Source of the DNA: Apostichopus japonicus
Taxonomy: Eukaryota > Echinodermata > Holothuroidea > Aspidochirotida > Stichopodidae
DNA length: 64,000 bases
Reading direction: 5' to 3'
NCBI RefSeq assembly: GCF_037975245.1
Contig: NC_092578.1
Span: 3,116,501-3,180,500 of the forward strand
The notes below the pieces were generated by a model. That model saw only the letters and a program-made list of their open reading frames with translations. It ran no database searches and had not been told where the DNA came from. This document shows positions 26,147 through 40,600 of this stretch, one piece after another. The first letter of the stretch is position 1. Every line of letters begins with the position of its first letter. The position numbers were made by a program, and so were the translations under genes.

Positions 26147-27100
26147 TGCTTCCATTCACTTATACTGCATATACCCCGTAGAAAACTTTATTGTAATCGA
26201 CTCCGTATTAATACACTATAATCCGGTTTTTAACGTCTTGTGACTTGTATATCAGCAATTATACTTCAATGAGAGATACCGAAGAATGATTACACGTCTG
26301 GTTCACGATCTTTGTTTCTCTCAAGTTACATTTTATAATAGATTACATTCTCACAAAGTCTCCAGGGACAAACGGTTCAGACAATGTTTAGCATATGGAC
26401 GTCCTAAAATATATAGCGGCATCTGTCACCATATATCAACTGTTAATAGAAAACTAACATTCGATTTAATATGCCTTTATTACAGTTGATAGTAATTGAT
26501 TTGTGTGTGGATTTATCCATTTTGTTATCGCTCGGGTGTTGCTAAGGAGACAGTCAGTGCACATACGCATGCGCAAAGTGAGCAAGACTTTGTTTTGCTT
26601 GATCAAGAGAAAGTACAGTTCATTGCCATGTTTGAAACAACTCAATCGTCGCTATTTGGCGAGAAATCTATGATAATAATAATGGATGGATATGTTATAC
26701 CATACAGGTTTTCACGGGTGGTATATTTGTAGTTCAAGCAGGATCAAGTTACAGTGCTTGGGCATGGTTGTTCGATTGTTCTGTAAAAAAGGTATATCGC
26801 CCTCAACAACGATCATGTCTACTGTAGCGTATAGATAATCAACTATATCAGGAAGGACGGCCCCTCTTCCTACCGCCACGAACGCACACACACGCACACA
26901 CACACACACACACATCCAACAGTATTACGTAATACACTCAGGTTACCCGTCGTGTGACGTAACCTTGGGTAAAACGTCCACCTTTTGTTAATGTGATTCT
27001 GCAGACGAGGGGAGGGCACTTTCCCTTCCCTTTGAAAATCAAAGCAGAAAAAAGATCAACATATTTAATTGTGCTACCTCGTTAAAAATGTGGTTAACAT
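23844..27100. other. Intergenic, repeats only
   Basis: No supported exon. It holds two adjacent TGACGTCA palindromes at 24614 and 24624, a degenerate ATT-trinucleotide stretch at about 25680-25790, a (TA)n tract at 25957-26143, and a (CA)n tract at about 26885-26913. At 26520-26580 are an X-box-like word (GTTGCTAAGGAGAC) and an NRF1-like palindrome (CGCATGCG), without a gene beside them that I can identify. Confidence 0.5.
25957..26143. repeat. (TA)n microsatellite with GATA interruptions
   Basis: About 190 bp of TA dinucleotides, interrupted by a few TAGATATAGATATA segments in the first half. Confidence 0.9.
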
Positions 27101-27104
27101 TTTT

Positions 27105-28310
27105 GGTTACGATGCCGAAGACTCAGTTACCTTTGTAATCGGGCTGGCTTGTGTGTATGTGTATATGTGACGCCCTAGCTTGTAAACAAGATATTTTTTT
27201 ATTTTATTTCTTGAGATCCTCCTGCAAGCAGGAACTCGCGAAGAAGCCTCATTGGCTTATCAAAGCCGCAAGCTGACCGAAGTCAGTCTCTTAGATTCAT
27301 ATTTTAACGTCCATGATTATGAATTGTCAATTGTCAACAACTCTGTAACTGGACGACATACATTAATCTTGGAGTGACTCGAACTGAGGACCTTATGATT
27401 GGAAGGCACCGGCGTTAACCACTGAGCTAACCATCCATATCTCAAGATATCTCAACATAGTTACGCTCTGCAGTTCTCATATTTCGCATGTGGCTTTCCC
27501 AAAATTAGAATAAGAACTCTATTGGTTTGTGTGGGGGTTAAAGGTCATTTGGGGTCAGCAGAGGGCAGAATGTGAAAATCTCAAAAACATTGTTTCTCCA
27601 GAACCTGAGCATCAAAGGAGCTCATATACATAGTAGGATAGGCTTATGTGGTGTAAAGTGTTAACACAATTTGGTGTAGGTCAGAATTCATTTAAGGTCA
27701 GAACTAGAAATCTGTGTAAACCAGATATTTCCAGATAGGAAACTTGATTGACTCTTGTATTTTGCATGTGGCTTCCCTATAATTAGTACATGAACCTTAT
27801 TGTTGTTGGTGGAGGTCAAAGGTCATTTGGGGTCATATAAGGTCACATTCTGTAAAGCCTTATAAACACAAACCTTGTGAAACACGATATCCCAACGTAC
27901 GTCACATTACATCAAATAGCTTATATTTGTCAGGTGTCTTTCTTATAGTGAGTACAATAACCCTATTATTTTGGGTAAAGGTCAAAGGACATTTGGGGTC
28001 AGCAGAGGTCAAAATGTCAAAATGTCAAAATATCAAAAGTAACTTCATCTTGATAACTTAACATTTAAAAAGAGATTGTATACGCATGGTAGATTACCAA
28101 AATAATCAGTGAAATTGCTCCACAATTTGGTTTGCAGAAGCCAACTCCTACGGAATTTCTAAAGGTCATGGTCTCACTGAGGATGTGAAACTTAGGCTGA
28201 TTTGACTTCCCCATGTGTAGTGGAACCTCCTTTGCTGTTTTAGGTGTAGGTCAAAGGTCGGCTTAGGTAAATGCAGTATGAACTTCAGCCAGTGTTAGTT
28301 AGCTTGCAAA
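27105..28310. mobile_element. Second, diverged AGGTCA/GGTCAAAGGTCA-type dispersed element
   Basis: The left part matches the 13.7 kb element in order: TTTTGGTT, GT-rich sequence, TATGTGACGC, CTTGTAAACAAGATAT, then (after the SINE) AGATATCTCAAC. Further right, GGTCAAAGGTCATTTGGGGTCA-type blocks repeat at roughly 27535, 27815 and 27980 (spacing about 170-280 bp) with the phrase GGCTTCCC/GTGGCTT before them. The right boundary is not clear. It is interrupted by a SINE at 27195-27442. No protein frame is present. Confidence 0.5.
27195..27442 (-). mobile_element. tRNA-derived SINE (minus strand) with 8-bp target duplication
   Basis: On the minus strand the head reads as a tRNA-like promoter: A box TAGCTCAGTGG (plus-strand complement 27419-27429) and B box GTTCGAGTC (complement 27376-27384). 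The element ends in an A-rich tail (T-rich on the plus strand, 27195-27212). It is flanked by CAAGATAT at 27187-27194 and 27443-27450. Removing it restores the CAAGATATCTCAA phrase shared with the 13.7 kb element, so the insertion is directly visible. The body (CTGACTTCGGTCAGCTTGCG region) is not one I can name. Confidence 0.85.
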
Positions 28311-28538
28311 CTACTCTTGTGCTGCATATGTAATGTATTTAAAGGCAAGTAACCGCTGGAAAGGGTTTCCAACTTTCCATCTTGTTTTTAATTTTTATTT
28401 AAATTAATTCTACATCTTTGGCGTTTCTTTTGGATTTTTCAGCGTCGAAACAAAAGTTTCATTTCATTAAATATGATTAAAGGTAACAAACAAATGTGCT
28501 TTAATTACCATTTATTCACCAATATGTAATACGTGGCA

Positions 28539-28813
28539 CAGGCTCGTAGCCAAGGGTGGGGGGAGGTGGCGACCGCCCCCCCCCCCCTTGAGCATTTTTT
28601 GAAATTTATTTTTCTATATCGCTAGTAATTTCAAATAAAAAAAAAGGTTAGATGCAACTTACAAGACCTAGGAAGTGCCATTTCCAGCGATCTGGGAGGC
28701 ATTTTCGGCCAAAATTTTCTTGTAAGCTTCGCGCCAACTTATGGTTTTGCTGCGCTTAGATAGTTTGCTTACAGGCTTCGCCCCTCCATTGGCAATTCCT
28801 CGCTACGCGCCTG
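28539..28813. mobile_element. Non-autonomous hAT-like element (MITE), 275 bp
   Basis: Imperfect terminal inverted repeats: left CAGGCTCGTAGCCAAGG, right (reverse complement) CAGGCGCGTAGCGAGG. The flanking octamers ACGTGGCA and AGGTGGCA differ at one base, consistent with an old 8-bp hAT target duplication. An internal block (CCAAAATTTTCTTG, then GCTTCGCGCCAACT, then CGCTTAGATAGT) is shared with the element at 58618-59271. No transposase. Confidence 0.7.
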
Positions 28814-28821
28814 AGGTGGCA

Positions 28822-29767
28822 CAGCACATGCCAAATGGCGTATTCTGTAACAGCTATTACATACCGGTGAATAATGGTGACGAAAATATTTTGTTTTAAC
28901 GGTTAAGCATATATATGAACACTGGGTGTGCAAATAATGAGACGAAAAGAACGTCATGGTTGACATGACTTTCAAACCCTAACAAAGGCTTGTTGGCTAT
29001 CGATCAAGTACTCTGCATTCAATTCTACACAACATAATAGTGTCGTTACTCAATGCGTAAGATATCTCGATAATTACATGGTATATAGGTTTGTCAGTCT
29101 TATGATCATGAAAACACGACCGCATTGAAATTCTACATGATAGCAGAACCAAGGTGTCCAAAAAGAAGGAAGGTAATTCTATGTTAATATTTGATCTTGA
29201 AAAATTCCGAGAAAGGAGAACAATTGATACATCAATATCGGTATTACTTGTATAGTAAATTTTTAGCTCAGCTCGAAATTCTGTCACATTCTAACACTGT
29301 GTTTGATTGACTACAACTTCGTCAGTTTTTCATTCGATTTTGGCTGAAATTTCGTGAGTGGTTTTTGTGAGTTAAGTGTTCATATTTCGATCATATTTGA
29401 TAAATTTGAAGGACATTTGAGGTCACGAGAGGTCATTGCTACTCCTCCGAAAAAGCGTTTGTCCAAATTTACTGAAATGTTGTAGATTTAAGTACGTTCC
29501 AATTGTGCAGGTGGACCACATTTGTTCAGGGAAAATAATTGTTGTCGTAATAAGAGGGCCCGAGTTTGTAGTATTCATGACTAGTATGCGTTTTGGTGTG
29601 AGTAACAAAACTCGCCATTTTGGGAAAATGATTCCATACATATTGCGTTATTGTTTCCGTTGATCAATATTACTTCTTGTTTTTACCAGTTCAATGACCA
29701 GAAAGAAGTCAGCTATATACGGAACACTATATACTGAAAAACAACCAGGAAAAGTTGTCTAGTCAAC
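28822..29767. other. Upstream region of the Cys-rich surface protein gene
   Basis: No exon or repeat family identified. The last ~100 bp before the start codon at 29768 should contain the 5' UTR. I see no clear TATA box. Confidence 0.4.
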
Positions 29768-32633
<2,866 letters not shown>

Positions 32634-34392
32634 AAATTGATAAGGAATTTCTATGGGTTCTACTCATTTGTCTCGTCAATGCCTCCGAAGAGACACGAAG
32701 TCGATCCCGAGCGTCGAAGATGTGTGACATGAGCTGGTACCACCGACGGCAAATGATGAATCCAAATTTGAATCGTCGAATCATAACCTTTAAGATGAGC
32801 GATTCAAATGACTGTCGAAATGATGTATAAAAAGAGGATAATGCACAATGCACCAAAAAAAATCCATGTTTTTATTGCTAATCCAATGATTGTACTTTTG
32901 TAGCATATTTTACGGTGATATTAGTGGTTTAGTTTCGTTCTTTTAAGAATAACAGAATAAGTAACAAATTATAAATGATCGCTTTTATCTCCATGAATAT
33001 CAAGTCATACTTGCTAGACGAGATATAATAATGAATCTTTACCCTTACCAAACTGAATGGTTGATGCCCACAAGGGAGTGCTACATAGAAGAATTGGAAA
33101 TCTCTGATCTTTCCTGGTTTCCACATAATTTTTGGACAAAATAGAATTCAGTTGCCTTACATTTAGTTAGATAGTTGTTTCAAATTTGAGCAAATTGCAT
33201 TTCAAGGAATTAATCACAAAGCCAACTGGCGTTCTGGTTATACTACAGTGTGTCGCTTAATAGACTTTGTCAACATGATAACTGATTCCTGGTATCTTCC
33301 TTTATATATTGCTACATAAGTCAATAGATAATCCCTCTTCATTTTGGTGTACACAAATTCATGTATATATTAACATATATGGCTTACCACACTATGAATA
33401 TGTTTGGGTATCGGAACCACTGAAACGGTTTCCTTTTCTGGTTAATTTTATAAACCGAAAGTTAACGGGGTAACGTATTTTCTTTGAGTGATAAAGCGGT
33501 TATCAAAACCAGAAGTTGCTTTCCTCACCCCTCTGGATGTCTTTTTCCTTCTGCCTGCATTCCTCTTGTCGAGATTTTCATGAAGGCTTGGAATTTATCT
33601 CACTCACTTTTTTCCAGAGCCGTACAAGGTTTCGAGATAGGAATGCACTCCAACAACTATAGCGCATAGTTATAAATGTGATGTGTCCCTACTAAGCACC
33701 ATTGCAAACGCCGAAGTGTATTTTTTCTGTTGCTTTATTTGTAGGGAGAGGTTGGCAGGGTGGGGGGGGGGGGCGGAGGCAGACTTTTTGACTGGAGGTA
33801 GGGGATTCCTTCTCTTTTATAAACAATGGAAACAACAACTCGCGCGGTGATATCATGGTTCCAATTTCGACTACAACGATCATCAACACCATGAAACTGT
33901 TCGTTATAGCGCCACCTTACGTGGATTAACAACATTGCATGTTTATAAACAAATTGATGGATAGAGGAGCCAGAAGTGGTTCTAAGCAAAGTTTTTCGAG
34001 CCTGTTCCCTTGTTAAGAAGAACAAAGGTCAAATGTAATACCATCAACTAAAGAAAATGAATGAAAAACGGGAAAAGTTAGTAAACACAAAACAGGAAGT
34101 TAAATAGAGTCCGAAGTCTGTAGCGCTAAGTTGCCTTTGCCAAAAACATTTTCAGAAAGTATTTAGAAAGAATTACAAAGAATTAATCCTAATAGTGCTT
34201 GACAGGTACCTATTTGTGCACAAAAATTTTCCCGTTAGTTTCACTATTTATTTGAAATTGATTCCTTCGCGTAAACTTGATGAGCCTGTGCAACTCTTTC
34301 GTGTCGGGCGTGTCGGGGAAACCGGGGCACATTGATAGAAACGGCTGCACATCTCAACCTACCATTTAAATTTCGCTGAGTCTGATTTTCAC
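32634..34392. other. Intergenic between the Cys-rich protein gene and glycyl-tRNA synthetase
   Basis: No exon supported. The first ~200 bp are presumably 3' UTR. A G11 run lies at about 33760. I see no repeat family or TATA box near the synthetase start. Confidence 0.4.
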
Positions 34393-34660
34393 ATGTACAG
34401 TGAAGTGTTCATGTGGCATGTTACTCCAAAGATTTCTCACAAGCCTTCGCTTGAAAGCTTCCATCTTTCCAACTTTACTGAGCAATTTAACCAGCTTAAA
34501 CGTAGAAGGCCTACAGAGAGGCACACAGGTCGTCATATTCAGAAATACATTCACGAAAGTCAACAGAACGTCGCAGTTGTCCTTTCGAGGTACACTTTCA
34601 ACGATGTCAGACGATCCGGAAAAAACTCTTGCTCCGTTACGTGCGGCAGTCAAGGAACAG
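34393..34660 (+). promoter_or_regulatory. Upstream ATG overlapping the alternative starts of glycyl-tRNA synthetase
   Basis: An ATG at 34393, and another at 34411 in the same frame, precede the mitochondrial-form ATG (34418) in a different reading frame. That frame stays open past the cytosolic ATG (34604) to the exon 1 donor. If the mRNA starts upstream of 34393, ribosomes would meet this overlapping uORF first. This could tune initiation at the two productive starts. The transcription start is unknown. Confidence 0.35.
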
Positions 34661-37600
34661 GTTTGGATTTCTTTTTTGAGTCCTCTATTTCCTTCGTGGA
34701 ATTCCAAAGTAGGAATCAGAGTTGCAAGGCAACCAGATGACTAATATTTGCATGAAGTATCTATTTAAGTATGGGACAAAAACAAAATTTCCATGTCCTA
34801 TTGCGATGAATTGTAATAGGCCTACTACAGGCACTAGTTTCACGAAATTGGTTTTTCGCGCTTCCTGTACTTCAGACGTATCGTGTGAGTAAAACAAGAA
34901 ATAGGAATTAACATTGTGTACTTAAGGTCGTAGTTATTGTAAATTTGATATATTTTGCTACGAACTGGGTTTTTAACTGAGATAAGAGCAAAGCAAAGTA
35001 GGGTGGGTGCATTTGCATAATAGGCCTCTCATTACCATTGTAGTAGTAGTATTGCTAGGCCAAGCACCAGAAGGTGAGAGTGATTGCATCAGCCACTCCA
35101 GTAGTACAGTAGTAGTAGTATAGTGTTGACATATGGCAAAAACAACACCCTGTTTTTATGAATGTGTGTGCAAGTTAAGAAATAGCAACATGTTTCCTCA
35201 TAACTATTTTGTACATTAATATGAAATTTATTTTACATAGAACATGCTCACACTAAATATACACTCAGTCACAACAACAAAAAACTCTTCACAAAGTATC
35301 ATAACTCATGACAGTTTGATTGGGCTAAGGGTTAATTTATAGAAGTTGTTCTGAAAGGCATTTGATCAAAAGAGTAGAATATCTGTAAGCAAATGAACAC
35401 TCTCTTTAGAGCACAACACAAGACTGCCTAAATTTTACTAAATTGTACTGTTATGTACAGAATGTCATGCCTTCTAAAGACAAAGAGAGTACAATATATT
35501 TTGCCCTGTTTTAGGTTGCAAATTTAGAACATTTAAGGTAGCTTACTCCATATAATTTCCTTCTGTGTATGTGTCTTTTGGAAAATAAATGATTGTTGAA
35601 AAGGATGTGCCCTATGTCTTATATTAATCTAGTGTAAATACATTCACCAATGGTCTTTATATGTTCATCATCAGGGTAGACATGTACAGTTTTCATATTT
35701 TATGTAGCAGTTTTTGAAGTGTCTGCATTTTGTCTCATAAAGCCTACTATGGTTGTGTACAAAACTTACACATCTATGCATAAATGTAGTAATTTGCCCG
35801 TATTTTTAATGTTAGCATTTTGTGAATCAATAAGTACAGGATAAATCATTCCTATTTCCCTCTGGTACATGTACAGTAGGTACAGTAGGCCTACGACTGT
35901 CTCATAACAATAAAAGAAGGAAAACCTGGCAACTGTCTCTCCTCTTGAAAACCCTATCCTTTGTTACTTGTCACTTCCAATGTCTTGACAAGGAGCATGA
36001 CAGATGATGAACATAGTCCTGAGTTAACTCTGTGTAGTTCACTTCAAAATACATTATACTCATTACTGTACAGCTATAGAGCCCCTCCCCCAGGAGTACA
36101 ATTACATGGTTGTGCCCCAGTCTTACTCCAAAGGTTATAGTTGAGTTTATGTCCCCTTGGAAGTTCTATCCTATGATAGTTGCACTATACTGTCCTGTAC
36201 ATAGTTAAGATGCTCCAAGTCATTAAAGTCTAATATTGACTATACGGATTTAATGTCCTTTCTAATTAAAAAATGATAGATAGGCTATCATTGCTGTGGT
36301 AACTGTAAAATGCATAAGAGTGTGTTATCCCTGAGCCTAAACATTCCAGTCTCTCTATGGCTGCTGGGTACATCCTATTCAAGTTTACAGTACAATGGTT
36401 ACTGAGAGCTCAAGATTACAGGACCAGCAATTACCATCTCCATGGTAACTGATTCCATGCCATTGATTATATATACAGTTGTAAGGAATTTGATACTTTC
36501 AGCCTCTCTGTACAGCTAAATACTTTCAATATATACATCAAATGTTACCAAACATTTATCGTATTGTTTTATTCTAAGCGCTACTTTTGAATGTTCCTGA
36601 AGTACCCTGTTTGGTTCCCCCATATTTTTGTAGTGCCACCTGTCTTGGTCATTGAGGGCAAAGGTCACTCATTATTTTGAATTGGTCAGGTGTTGCTGGC
36701 AGCTTTTGTTATTGTGTGTGTAACCTACTGTAACACATTCTGTTGTGCACATCATCTGTGGATAGGTCTTTGGTCATTCCTATCAGCTGTATACAGTACA
36801 GTATAGTGTAGTACTGTTTATACTTACTTCATTTTCTTAGTTACTTGTCTAAGTAGTTAAAGTAGTGGAAGTCTCTAAAATTAAGTTTTCATCTTCTGTT
36901 ACTTCTAGAAGCTCTTGTGTTTTTTGCTTTACTGTAGTTAGTTGTCAAATAGTTACCAATGTTACATTTTGAAGGGTTTATTCAGTACCATTTGTTGCAT
37001 AAAATACTTTTTATGAAAGTTGGTTCGGTTACAGTATGTAAAGTACTGTAGGCCGTGTGCATTGCTACAATATACAAATGTAATAACAGTAACTTGTGGT
37101 GTATCCTGTATTTTTTTAGGGGGACCTTGTGAGAAAGTTGAAGGCAGAGGCAGCCTCCGAGATCGACGTCAAGAAAGCGGTAACAGAACTGAAAGCTCGC
37201 AAAAAGATTCTTGAGGATAAGGTAAGAGTAACCTCGGGAGTGTAATACATAATTGCTTAAAAGCACTGTAGTTCTTAGGCTGAACCTTACCTCATAAAGT
37301 GATCTTTATGAGAAAGTAAAATTGTCATTTATAATGCAATTTTGAGTTCATGATGTACAGTAATGTGCTCTGATGTTCATGAAGTAATGTGCTTTTATGT
37401 TCATGAAGTGATGTGCTTGATGTTTCCATGATTTATTAAACAGGAATTAGCTCTCACTACAGATGAAACCTTCGATCGTGTGAAGCTAGAAGACACGTTG
37501 AAAAGACGATTCTTCTACGACCAGTCCTTTGCTATCTATGGAGGTATTAAAGAAGAATTTTTTACACAAATTTTTTACAAGAAGTGCTAAGTAGAGTGTT

Positions 37601-40600
37601 TGTTGGATTTGAGGGGTGTCACAAATGGACAAAATGCTATGCTATTAATTTAAACATGAGGACAGGTTTTATTAAAAATTAATTGTCCAGGAATATTCTT
37701 TCAAAAGCCAGTACAGTTCCTTCCCTCACTATCATGAACACCCCCCCTCCCCTCCCCTTCCCTTCCACAAAGCTTTATACTTTATGTAAAAGACTATTCA
37801 AAGCATTTCTTCTTGTGCTTTACTTTTTATAGCATCTGCATCTTCAATATTATTTTCTTATTTCCTTTCCCAGGTGTCAGTGGTTTGTATGACTTTGGTC
37901 CTGTTGGATGCGCCATCAAGGCAAACTTTATCAATCTATGGAGGAGTCATTTTATCATCGAGGAAGGGATGCTGGAGGTAGATTGCTCCATCCTGACACC
38001 ACACCCAGTATTCAAGTAAGGTCAACAATGTCCCCCTCCATTAGCTAAACTTTTGGAAAGTTTGTTGTGCTAGTGGTATGGAATTATAACTGAAATCATC
38101 TACTGTCAACTATCGACTATTTATGCCCAGTGTAATTCTGGTAATAACACGTGTCATATTCATGTATTGTAATGTATTATAACTGTTGACCCTGCGGCTT
38201 TCCAAGGTGCATGGAATGTAACTGGGGTTCGATCCGTGGTTACATGGTATGCAAGGCAATGTGGCTGGTGAGTAGCACACATAGCAAGGAAACGGCCACC
38301 AAATATTAAAAGACCGCATAGCTCAGTTTGGTAGATTACAGGACTTAGTTATCAAGGCTGGTTCTGCAACTTAGTTTGTTATTTCCGAATCGGTGTTCTG
38401 TTGCTGATTTACTGCAAGAATATTGTAATTTAAAAATAAGCAACTTATATGCTAATACTCATTGCACATATTGTCAGTATTTCAGATGACCAAATTGTAG
38501 TTGGCGATATCCAATGCAAACCCAGGCCCTCTGCAAGCCCTAGTATCATACAAGCCCACTGTAAACCTGAACGTTGTTTCTCATTTCTACAGAGCGTCTG
38601 GTCATGTGGACAGGTTTGCTGATTACATGGTGAAAGATGTCAAAACTGGAGAATGTTTCAGAGCTGACCACCTTGTGAAAGGTAGTTCTACTCCAAAACA
38701 TTTTGGGATAATTTGTTTATGATCTCTGTTAAAACTAACTATGTGTACAACAAATTTTGCTGCAGAAAAATATTTTAAAATTCCTTTCGATGGTTTAGCA
38801 AACAAATTGTTATGATTTCCATTTAAAGTAGCATTTTGTATTGGATTTGCTCTTTGGGAGATATCCCTTAAGTCTGAAAACATGAGCAAGTCTGAATAAT
38901 TCAGTCTAAATAGAAGTCTAAATATATGAGAAATTCTAAATTGACAACATTGACCCACATGTGTTCTTCAATTTTGAATGGTTTCATTATGACAACATTT
39001 ATTTCTGTAATGGAGACAGGTTTTGCAAATGTTGAATCTCTTGACATGACCTAGATTGTTCCTAACAGCTGTTAGCAGGAGGGAGTTCATACTTATTGAT
39101 ATCTATCATAGAATCGTACACGATGTAGTTGTATTCGTGTCTCGTTCATTTTTTGAGGGACATTAATCCTTGACGAATTTTCTTCTCTCCTCTATCAGCC
39201 CATCTCGAAAAACTGATGAAGGATAAGAAGACGACGACAGAGATGAAGGACGAGATGAACACGGTCTTGGCTCTCCTGGATAATTACGACCAAGCTGGCC
39301 TGGCGGAGGTCCTGAAGAAGTACAACGTGACATCACCGCTGACCAATAACGACATCACAGAACCTGTTGAATTCAACCTGATGTTTGCCACCCAGATCGG
39401 ACCTGCTGGCAACATGCCAGGGTACGTGGGATTTAAATCATTAACGAATCTATTGACGAAGGGCAGGGCTGGTTGGTTTAAAGAAAACAATCTTGATAAA
39501 CCGTTGGGTAATATTAATTGGCAGTAGACTTCTTTGATATGGTTTGCTATATAAGTAAAGTTCATTTGTTGGAATTGAAAACTTTTCGTCCCAAAAATGA
39601 AGATAAGCTTAAGACTTGAATTGAATTGCTCATGTTTAGTCTTTTTAATCCCTTTAATCCTATTTGATAGTTTGTTTAGTTTGAGTAATGACAATGGCCT
39701 TTATGGAGTTACCCTTCCCCTTTGTACCAGTTATGTTACTTTTATCTGTTTTTGTTTTGTTCCAGATTTTTGAGACCAGAAACAGCTCAGGGCATATTTG
39801 TGAATTTCAAGAGGCTTCTAGAATTCAATCAGAATCGGCTCCCATTCGCTGCCGCTCAAATCGGCCAGTCATTTAGAAACGAAATTTCACCAAGATCGGG
39901 ACTGCTACGAGTGAGGTAATTATAACATCTGTGCTGTTGATGTACAAACTTTAGACCAAGCTTAGATAACATGCTTTCTTAGCATCAGTTGTAAACGGTG
40001 ACTCTGTCCTCATTGGAACCCTATGTGTCATGGGCCAACTATTCAAAAATGAAATTGCTGAAGATTTCAGGAATGACATAAGATTTGCTATGTTACAAGA
40101 TTTTCTATAAAATTATGATCATTCTTGTTTAATGCTTTGTCTGGGGTGACTCATTGTCAGGAAGTGGTAGTGGAAATTTTTTTTTATAAAACCTTTTCAA
40201 TTGCAGTAAAGTCTTCCAGCATTGTCCAGGAGAACTTAATAATTAAACTTGCAGATAAGATGTGGTATACTTTGCTGTTTCCATTCTTTCAGGGGGTCTC
40301 TTTGGTACTATGCATATAGTTTTTGTTGTTGTGTTTGTTAAGAATTTGAAATACTAGCTAACTAACTCTATTCTTCTTTCCTGATGCTAATCTTGCAGAG
40401 AATTCACCCAGTTAGAGATCGAGCACTTCATCGACCCCAGCGACAAAGATCATCCAAAGTTTGAGGACGTTGCTAACCTGGAAGTACTTCTCTTCTCTGG
40501 GTCAAACCAGATGTCTGGAAAATCGGCTATGAAGACGACATTTGGTCAAGCAGTGGCCGAGGTAAATTGCACCGTTCGTCTGCCAAGGCAATCTCTATTG

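Noticed and set aside
34366-34707. 113-codon minus-strand frame over GARS1 exon 1
   Set aside because: Antisense shadow of the synthetase presequence exon.
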